Positions 54,791-64,000 of a DNA stretch of 64,000 nt are shown here, piece by piece. Made by a program: the position numbers and the translations under genes. The notes beneath the pieces are model-generated. The model was not told the origin of the DNA and did no database searches. It worked only from the letters and a program-made list of their open reading frames with translations. The DNA comes from Mesorhizobium amorphae CCNWGS0123 (lineage in GTDB: Bacteria; Pseudomonadota; Alphaproteobacteria; Rhizobiales; Rhizobiaceae). The DNA lies in assembly GCF_001686985.1 (NCBI RefSeq), contig NZ_CP015318.1, positions 1,982,001 through 2,046,000 of the forward strand, in the 5' to 3' direction. How positions within the stretch are numbered: the first letter of the stretch is position 1; each line of letters begins with the position of its first letter.

Positions 54791-56659
54791 TCAAGTCTCA
54801 ACCATATCGATCGGATCGATACCTGCCATCGCTCTCTTGAGCCGCGGACGCGCCGCGTCGGAAGAAAGGAATGCGGGTTCGAGGCGCGGCGCGCGCAGCA
54901 AGCCGCGCGCGTTGAGTTCCTGGATGGCGCCGAAATGGGCGGCAGAGATCTTGCCGATCCAGAACGGCGTGAGGCTGCCGCCATTCCTCAGATGATCGAG
55001 GACCTGCACCACGCCGCGCAGATAGATGGCGTCCTTTGCCAGGCCGCCGCCTCGAAACACACGCAGCACGACGTTGAAGGCGGTGCGCTCGTCGAGACCG
55101 AAATCCTGGTGGAGAATGCGGAAGGTTTCCTCGAACGTCGCGCCAGCGAGCATCGCCTGACACGCGATAACCCTGGCCGCGATCAGCCGCAGCCGCGCCG
55201 CGGTCATGCCGCCGACCAGATATTCCGCCAGTACGGCCAGTCCCTCCTGCATGCCCTCGTAGCCGGCGAGCCCGTTGCGGAAGATGGCGAGCCCCTGCGC
55301 ATCGCCGTTGAAATAGGTCAGCAGATGGACGCCGATCTCGTGACTGAGCAGCGCGGTCAGACGCTCCGGTGGAAGGTTGGTATCGCGCGAAACCAGCAGC
55401 AGGTTTCGAGAGACGAGGAGGCCGGCCGGCAGGTCGCCGCGGATCTCCACGGAGGCATCGAAATCGGAGTAAGCGGCGCGGTATCCGGCGATCATGTCTC
55501 GCGCCGCCGCGGCGACGGCGTCAGCGCCCAGCCCCTCCTGCCTCGCCGCCGAAGCATCGCCGGGCGCCTTCTCCAGAATGGCGCGTGCTCTCGCCGCCAG
55601 GCTCGGCTCGACGCTGCCATAGAGGGCCCGCCCGAGTTCGACGAAACGGGGCGTCTCGCGTGCCGCGAGCAACGACAGCTGGAGATCGAGCTCCTGCTGC
55701 TTTTGCGAGAGCAGCGTGGTCAGCAGGGGATCTTCCAGATGATCGAGCGACACCGAATAGAGCTTCCGCTTCTGGGCGGCGACCTCGAATTCGAGCGGCC
55801 TGTAGAGCAGTGCAGGGACATGCTCGAAGCCACCCGCCTGGAATTCCCGCCAGGCTGGTTCGGCGTTGATCGGCGTGACGGCAAGCAGGAAATCGAATGT
55901 CGACGCGACGCTGTCGAGTGCCCGGTCGGCGCGCACGACAGCGTCGATGTAGGCTCGACGCCCCAGCGAACGATGGGTTGCTGGCGGTTCCAGCTTTGAT
56001 GCCTTCAGAAAGGCGCTGACCGCTTGGAGTGCGGAATCCACCATGTTGGCGACGACAAGGTCACGCAATTCGGGATAGACCCGCTCGCTGCCCGGCACCC
56101 TGTAGATCGGCGCGAAGCGCACCGTCAGCCTCGCCACATCGCCGAGATCATCCGAAAGCCGTGCTTCGGCGCGTGTCGTGGGAATGAATTCGTCGACGCG
56201 CGGCGTGCGGTATTTCGCTTCGCGTCCGGACGCCGCAGTGGCGAAGCGCTTGAGCGCCGCCTTCTCCGCCGCCGTGTCGCCACTGGACAGTGCAATCTCG
56301 AAAGGCGGCAGGAACGGTACGTCCTCCGTCAGAAACCGGTCTTCGGCCAACTCGCCAATATCGAGCACGAGGAATGCGCCGCAATGATCGTGCATCCTTC
56401 GCGCCACCAGCCGCGCGACCTCGCCGGCGACACCACTTTCGGCAGCGATCAGATAGGACGCATTGGCGGAAACAATTTGGAACGCCGCATCCTGCTGCGA
56501 CCCGACATGAACGCAGAGAAAGGGCAGCGGCCGATCGATGTGCAGACGGTTGCCATCGCCGAACTCGCGGCGGATCGGCTTGCGGTCCTGGAAAAGCGCG
56601 TCCAGGTCCGCTTCGATCTCCGCCAACGGAGACGCAGCCTCGACGAGCTTCGGCTTCAT
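54791..56659 (-). CDS. DUF1704/QEGLA zinc carboxypeptidase-like protein
   Basis: The 622-residue protein is a DUF1704 (TIGR02421, flavohemoglobin-expression-modulating QEGLA) member. The C-terminal half carries HEIGVH at 440-445 (HExxxH) and, about 27 residues on, QEGLAVLAEYL with Glu472, the same set of likely zinc ligands seen in the KIAA0895/MATCAP tubulin tyrosine carboxypeptidases. The N-terminal half is an unrecognised domain. No signal peptide is present, so the substrate should be cytoplasmic. Its ATG overlaps the stop of the amidohydrolase gene, and the ATP-grasp gene follows. An amino-acid-trimming role is inferred from the family. Confidence 0.85.
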   Translation of the reverse strand: MKPKLVEAASPLAEIEADLDALFQDRKPIRREFGDGNRLHIDRPLPFLCVHVGSQQDAAFQIVSANASYLIAAESGVAGEVARLVARRMHDHCGAFLVLDIGELAEDRFLTEDVPFLPPFEIALSSGDTAAEKAALKRFATAASGREAKYRTPRVDEFIPTTRAEARLSDDLGDVARLTVRFAPIYRVPGSERVYPELRDLVVANMVDSALQAVSAFLKASKLEPPATHRSLGRRAYIDAVVRADRALDSVASTFDFLLAVTPINAEPAWREFQAGGFEHVPALLYRPLEFEVAAQKRKLYSVSLDHLEDPLLTTLLSQKQQELDLQLSLLAARETPRFVELGRALYGSVEPSLAARARAILEKAPGDASAARQEGLGADAVAAAARDMIAGYRAAYSDFDASVEIRGDLPAGLLVSRNLLLVSRDTNLPPERLTALLSHEIGVHLLTYFNGDAQGLAIFRNGLAGYEGMQEGLAVLAEYLVGGMTAARLRLIAARVIACQAMLAGATFEETFRILHQDFGLDERTAFNVVLRVFRGGGLAKDAIYLRGVVQVLDHLRNGGSLTPFWIGKISAAHFGAIQELNARGLLRAPRLEPAFLSSDAARPRLKRAMAGIDPIDMVET

Positions 56660-57480
56660 CTCATGCCCCGCAGCGCGGCCTCGAGAACGGGCACCGTGGA
56701 CGCCAGCATGGCGCGCAGCCGTTCGATCGCTGCCCAGTCGGGCTCGCCGCTCCATTCGTCCATGAAGATCTTCTTGAACTCGACCGCGATGGCACACCCG
56801 GTCTCAGGGAAACTGGCATGGACAAAACGGGTCTGTTCGCCCTTGCCCTGGAAAGACACATTCTCGCGCACGTCGATCGGTTCGCCATTGAAACGTTGGC
56901 CGCGCAGCGCCTCCGTGAAGGCGTCGACGATCGGCGCCCAGCGCGTGCGGTCCATCGAGAATGTGCCGATATTGATGTCAGGCGCGCCATCTTGCGAGGC
57001 AGGCGCTGCTTTCGGCCCTTCGCGCCGGTGGTTGTAGCTGTGGACATCGACAAGGACGAACTTGCCGTAGCGCTTCTCGACATCGGCAAGCACACGCTTG
57101 AGCTCGCCATAGAACGCGTCGTGAAAGGCGAGGGACTCGTCCACAATGTCCTCGGCGGGCGGCTCTCGCCATACGTTCAGGCCCCAGGACTGGTCCGGCG
57201 ACCGGTAGACCGCAGCCTCGCGCACGCGGTTCAGGTCGACTTGAAAGCGCGATCGATGAACGACGATCTGGGTCGGGAAATCGGCGATAAATTGCTCGGT
57301 GAAGGGGTCCTCCTCCCGCAGCCGGTCAGGGTCGGGGATGCACATGAGCGATTGGCAAGCGCGCCCGACGTCGGAGCCGCTGTGGATCGCCGTGCCGATG
57401 ACGGGGGAATCGCCAAGCTTGATTGTCCAGCCAGCCGGTGACCCGCTCGCAGCATCGTTGAAAATAGGCTTGCTCACCAT
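56656..57480 (-). CDS. N-formylglutamate amidohydrolase-like protein
   Basis: The 274-residue protein belongs to the N-formylglutamate amidohydrolase family (PF05013). It shows the family's metal-binding patterns IGTAIHSGSDVG, RFQVDLNRVREAAVYRSPDQ and LVDVHSYNHRREG, and Glu in AIAVEFKKIFMDE. True members cleave N-formyl-L-glutamate in histidine degradation, but no hut gene is near. Instead it is the first gene of a coupled cassette with the DUF1704 peptidase and ATP-grasp ligase, so the substrate is probably another N-acylated or amide-linked amino acid. A 9-bp hairpin lies 32 to 54 bases upstream of the start. Confidence 0.85.
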   Translation of the reverse strand: MVSKPIFNDAASGSPAGWTIKLGDSPVIGTAIHSGSDVGRACQSLMCIPDPDRLREEDPFTEQFIADFPTQIVVHRSRFQVDLNRVREAAVYRSPDQSWGLNVWREPPAEDIVDESLAFHDAFYGELKRVLADVEKRYGKFVLVDVHSYNHRREGPKAAPASQDGAPDINIGTFSMDRTRWAPIVDAFTEALRGQRFNGEPIDVRENVSFQGKGEQTRFVHASFPETGCAIAVEFKKIFMDEWSGEPDWAAIERLRAMLASTVPVLEAALRGMR

Positions 57481-57773
57481 CCACCGAAATGCGTGGAGAG
57501 GGCGGACGGTTCCGGGGCTTCACAAAAGCCCCGGCGGGTTACTCATGAGCAAGCTGAGCCTTCGACGGAAAGAGTCACGCCGAAGATGATCCGCGACGCC
57601 GGAAAGCCTCCATCCTTGGGACTGTCAGAAACAGGCGCTTTACAGTATGCTGTCCTTGTTTAGGTGCGGTCGAATTGGCGGCACGAAATGCCTCGCCGCA
57701 TTGCAAGGGTGAGCGCCCTCGCGTCCGCCCACTCACACTATTGTTTTGAAGTGTATCTGCGTCGGGGAACTGG

Positions 57774-58997
57774 GTGGAGGGGATACTCGATTCCGTTGTC
57801 ATAGGCGCCGGCTCGGCCGGGCTCGGCGCGAGCTATTTCCTGAAACAGCAAGGGCTCAAGCATTGCGTGCTTGAACGAAGCCGCATCGGCGAGACATGGC
57901 GGATGCAGCGATGGGACTCGTTCCGGCTGAATTCGCCCAATATACGCTCGATCCTGCCCGGCGATTCCTACAGCGGGGCGGATCCTTGGGGTGCCATAAC
58001 GCACCACGAATTCGTCGCCTATCTGGAGAGCTACGTCGAGCGGCACCGATTACCGGTGAGAACCGGGATTCCGGTGCAGGAACTGACAAGAGACGATGGG
58101 CACTATCGGGTAGCGACGCCGGATGGCACGATTCGGGCGTGCAACGTGGTGATCGCGACTGGCAATCTGAATTGTCCGGTCCGCCCGTCCTGGTCCGCCG
58201 AGCTGCCGTCGGCACTTCGCCAGATCGATTCCTCCGCATATCGCAGTGCGGCCGCACTTGACGACGGTGCGGTACTGGTGGTCGGCAGCGGTCAATCGGG
58301 AGGCCAGATTGCCGAAGACCTGGCTCTGGCTGGGCGCTCCGTCTTTCTGGCGACATGCCGCAATGGCCGCTGGGTGCGGCACTATCGCGGCGGCAGCATG
58401 CTCAACTGGCTGACCCTGAGCGGTCATCTCGATCTCCCGCGCCGGGAACTAATCCTGCCATCCGGCAAATTGCCGGCGCGCCCGTTGCTCGGGGCGACAC
58501 ACACCATCAGCCTGCAGTCTCTCAGCGCGCAAGGCGTCGTGCTGCTTGGTCGATTTCTCGGCGTGGACAACGGCAGCCTCATCTTTGGCGAGGAGCTCGA
58601 TGACCATATTCGCTTTGCCGATGAGGTCTCTGCAGATGCCAAGCGCCTTGTCGACCAGTATATCGAGCGCGCCGGCCTTCAGGCGCCTCCGGCCGAGGAC
58701 GATCCGGCCGAAACCATCGAACTGCACTTGCCGAGCCCACCCATCCGCTCGATCGACCTGGCGGCGAGCGGGATCTCTTCGATAATCTGGTCTACCGGCT
58801 TTACTGGTGATTTCGGATGGGTTGGGCTGCCGGGCGCGCTGGATGCGACCGGTCAGCCCCTGCACGAGGACGGCATCGGCGTCGATCCCGGCATCTATTT
58901 TGCCGGCCTCGATCTCGCATCAACGCGGAAATCGGGCACGGTACCCGGCATTGCCGAGGAGGTAGCCCGTCTGGTTGACCATCTCGCAAAGAGATGA
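57774..58997 (+). CDS. Flavin-dependent monooxygenase-like oxidoreductase
   Basis: The 407-residue protein is a two-dinucleotide-domain flavoprotein of the FMO/CzcO type. An FAD-binding motif IGAGSAGLG lies at residues 10-18, and an NAD(P)H-binding GSGQSGGQIAED near 170. WRMQRWDSFRLNSPN follows the first domain as in YUCCA/FMO-like proteins, and the end reads GIYFAGLDLAST. The GTG at 57774 has GGGGAA upstream. It is divergent from the amidohydrolase-DUF1704-ATP-grasp cassette and is followed by a methyltransferase gene, so it may tailor the same product. The substrate is unknown. Confidence 0.86.
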   Translation: MEGILDSVVIGAGSAGLGASYFLKQQGLKHCVLERSRIGETWRMQRWDSFRLNSPNIRSILPGDSYSGADPWGAITHHEFVAYLESYVERHRLPVRTGIPVQELTRDDGHYRVATPDGTIRACNVVIATGNLNCPVRPSWSAELPSALRQIDSSAYRSAAALDDGAVLVVGSGQSGGQIAEDLALAGRSVFLATCRNGRWVRHYRGGSMLNWLTLSGHLDLPRRELILPSGKLPARPLLGATHTISLQSLSAQGVVLLGRFLGVDNGSLIFGEELDDHIRFADEVSADAKRLVDQYIERAGLQAPPAEDDPAETIELHLPSPPIRSIDLAASGISSIIWSTGFTGDFGWVGLPGALDATGQPLHEDGIGVDPGIYFAGLDLASTRKSGTVPGIAEEVARLVDHLAKR

Positions 58998-59067
58998 GCC
59001 GGATTGGATATCGAAGCAGATGAGGCGCCCGCGAACTGGCTACGATCAAGGGTAAAGGTGGACGGCA

Positions 59068-59754
59068 GTGCAACCTGTAGACAGTCCATTGGCGGTTGTC
59101 AGATCGGCGCGCCCATCGATCGCTGGGCTTAGGATTCTCGACATCGGTTGCGGGGCCGGCAATTTTGCAGGTCAGCTTGCTGCCGAAGGCGCGGAGGTGG
59201 TCGGCATCGATCCGGGCGTGGACGCCATACGGGCTGCCACAGCGGCTGTTCCGCAGGCCAATTTCCTCGAAGGCGTGGCTGAGGCTCTTCCTTTCGACAC
59301 CGCGACATTCGACCTCTGCACGATGATCAATGCGCTTCACCACGTTCCCGAAATGACGATGCCGGTAGCGCTTCGCGAAGCGGCGCGCGTTATCAGGCCA
59401 AACGGCGTCGTGATCATTGTCGAGCCGTTGCCGGCCGGCACCTTCTTCTCGGCTCTTCGATTGGTCGAGGACGAGACCGTTGTCCGGCTAGCGGCGCAAC
59501 GCGCGATCGAAACGGCCACATTGTCTGGAGTGCTCTCTCGGATGGCGACGTTGAACTACGTTCGTCGCGATGTCTTTCCAACCGCCGACGGCTTTTTGGA
59601 TCGCATTGTAGCTGTCGATCCATCGCGACGCGAAATTGTCGAGCAAAACAAATCTGCCATCAGAGCCGCCGTGCTTGCGGCGGCAGCGCGTACCAGCGAA
59701 GGTTCACTGGAATTCGACCAGCCCATCAAGGCGGATATTCTCCAGCGCGCCTGA
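59068..59754 (+). CDS. Class I SAM-dependent methyltransferase
   Basis: The 228-residue protein has motif I at LRILDIGCGAGNFAGQLAAE, then VVGIDPGVDAIRAA and FDLCTMINALHHVPEM, the UbiE/Methyltransf_11 pattern. No target-recognition domain is seen, so the acceptor is unknown. The GTG at 59068 has AAAGGTGG upstream. It follows the flavin monooxygenase by 70 bp on the same strand, which suggests shared transcription. It is convergent with oxyR. Confidence 0.86.
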   Translation: MQPVDSPLAVVRSARPSIAGLRILDIGCGAGNFAGQLAAEGAEVVGIDPGVDAIRAATAAVPQANFLEGVAEALPFDTATFDLCTMINALHHVPEMTMPVALREAARVIRPNGVVIIVEPLPAGTFFSALRLVEDETVVRLAAQRAIETATLSGVLSRMATLNYVRRDVFPTADGFLDRIVAVDPSRREIVEQNKSAIRAAVLAAAARTSEGSLEFDQPIKADILQRA

Positions 59755-59845
59755 CCTAAGGTCCTTTTCCGAGGGCGCGCCAAAGCGAGACCCTGGATTC
59801 GCCTTTGCGCCAGTTTTCCGATCTGGGGTCTATTGGGGCAGCACT

Positions 59846-63073
<3,228 letters not shown>

Positions 63074-63098
63074 TCCAGAACAAAGCTATGCCTAGCAA

Positions 63099-63130
63099 AA
63101 AAAGGTGCGGGCCGTGGCCCGCGCCTTTTT
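63099..63130. terminator. Bidirectional terminator between katG and aqpZ
   Basis: AAAAAGGTGCGGGC and GCCCGCGCCTTTTT pair with a single G-T wobble. The A tract on the left and T tract on the right let it stop both katG (plus) and aqpZ (minus) transcripts. Confidence 0.85.
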
Positions 63131-63146
63131 CGTTAGGCTGAACCTG

Positions 63147-63824
63147 TCAGTCCTTCTCGAAGATACGTGCCTTGGCGACCACGCCGGCAATGGCGCCGCC
63201 GATCAGCGGGGCGACGATGAACAGCCACAGCTGGCTGAGGGCCGCACCGCCCGTAAACAGCGCCGGACCGATCGAACGGGCCGGATTGACCGAGGTGCCG
63301 GTGACCGGGATCATGGCGAAGTGGATGCCCGCCAGTGTCAGGCCGATGACCAGCCCGGCAAACGCCGTCGAGTGCTTTTCCGCGGTGACGCCGAGGGTCA
63401 CGGTGACGAAGGTGAAGGTGCCGATAAGCTCCCACAGGAAGGCCGAGCTGACGCCCCATTTCGCCTCGTCCCAGCCATTCGCGCCGAAACCGCCGGTATG
63501 TCCGCCAACCTGGCCGGAGACGATGATCCACAATGCCAGCGAGGCCAGGATGGCGCCGATGATCTGCGCGATCCAGTAGGGGACGACGTCCTTGGCCGGC
63601 AGCCGGCCGGCGAGGAAGACGCCGAGCGTCACCGCCGGGTTGAGATGCGCGCCCGAGATCGGGCCGATCGCATAGGCCGCCGCAATGAGGCCGATACCGA
63701 ACGCCAGGCCGATGCCTTCCTGACCGAGCGGCAGCGCGCCGCCGAAGCCGCCCGTGACCACAGAAGCCGTGCCGATGAACACCAACAGAAACGTGCCTAG
63801 AACTTCCGCCAGATAAGTCTTCAT
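63147..63824 (-). CDS. aqpZ: Aquaporin Z
   Basis: The 225-residue protein is a water channel with six helices. Both NPA boxes are seen: SGAHLNPAVTLGVFLAGRLP and GTSVNPARSIGPALF, the latter carrying the Arg of the selectivity filter. The start ATG at 63824 has GAGGAGAG just upstream. It is convergent with katG and shares its terminator. Its promoter should lie in the last 176 bp of the window, which hold nothing else recognisable. Confidence 0.94.
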   Translation of the reverse strand: MKTYLAEVLGTFLLVFIGTASVVTGGFGGALPLGQEGIGLAFGIGLIAAAYAIGPISGAHLNPAVTLGVFLAGRLPAKDVVPYWIAQIIGAILASLALWIIVSGQVGGHTGGFGANGWDEAKWGVSSAFLWELIGTFTFVTVTLGVTAEKHSTAFAGLVIGLTLAGIHFAMIPVTGTSVNPARSIGPALFTGGAALSQLWLFIVAPLIGGAIAGVVAKARIFEKD

Positions 63825-64000
63825 TGCCCTCTCCTCGTATCGATCCGCGGTTGCGCTTTTTCTGCGATGCGAATCATGGCCGCAAGAGTATTCGCAACCG
63901 GAAAACTTGGAAAGAAGAGCGCTTGCTCCAGCCGGCATGCTTGTGCACGCCAGTCGCGCGCATTAGAGAGCTTTAATGTATTGATCGAATTGTTTCGTTG

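Overview
The window reads as a chromosomal segment of a high-GC alphaproteobacterium of the Rhizobiales, most likely Mesorhizobium or a close relative. This is inferred from the high GC content, a DUF768-type small protein (a family I associate with Mesorhizobium), the short-form HisG with HisZ, a eukaryote-like HisRS motif 2, the GCS2-type GshA, an lldR-lldD block beside glcDEF, and two copies of a ~155-bp palindromic intergenic element of the kind common in rhizobia. No tRNA, rRNA, CRISPR array, insertion sequence or prophage was seen, so most of the window looks like ordinary core and accessory metabolism.

Layout. 1-3455: a LysR regulator (cut by the window edge) divergent from a covalent-FAD/GcvT-type methylglycine dehydrogenase. 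3629-4303: pcm. 4377-8247: a molybdenum hydroxylase operon (FAD, 2Fe-2S and Mo subunits) ending in a MoaD/ThiS-like sulfur carrier. 8520-16947: a respiratory block with a RegB/RegA-type redox two-component system, an MFS transporter, and divergently cyoABCD plus a SURF1-like protein; a perfect 25-bp palindrome lies between the MFS gene and cyoA. 16948-24366: a poorly coding stretch, a DUF768 protein, a DmpA-type peptidase, xseA, a CHASE4-GGDEF-EAL protein, and a LysR/DUF1127 divergent pair. 24437-30419: a repeat-rich DUF937 protein, gshA, rsmE, a conserved unknown, a glutamine amidotransferase, a 46-residue ORF and a metallophosphoesterase.

30484-38834 is a 2-hydroxyacid block: lldR-lldD, a DUF3422 protein, and glcD-glcE-(membrane protein)-glcF. 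The lldR and glcD upstream regions share the inverted motif TGG-N2-AAA-N3-TTT-N2-CCA, which suggests that one GntR/FCD regulator controls both lactate and glycolate oxidation. 38863-47706: folD, an L,D-transpeptidase, tag, a small membrane protein, hisS-hisZ-hisG and an acyl-CoA synthetase. 47785-53651: an RND pump with its adaptor, a Cys-rich small secreted protein and a ChaA-type antiporter.

53733-59754 is the best candidate for an undescribed system. A translationally coupled cassette encodes an N-formylglutamate amidohydrolase-like enzyme, a DUF1704/QEGLA zinc carboxypeptidase-like protein (related to eukaryotic tubulin tyrosine carboxypeptidases) and a GshB/RimK-like ATP-grasp ligase. 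It lies divergent from a flavin monooxygenase and a SAM methyltransferase. Together they look like a small amino-acid ligation and trimming pathway with an unknown product. 59846-63824: oxyR-katG and aqpZ close the window.
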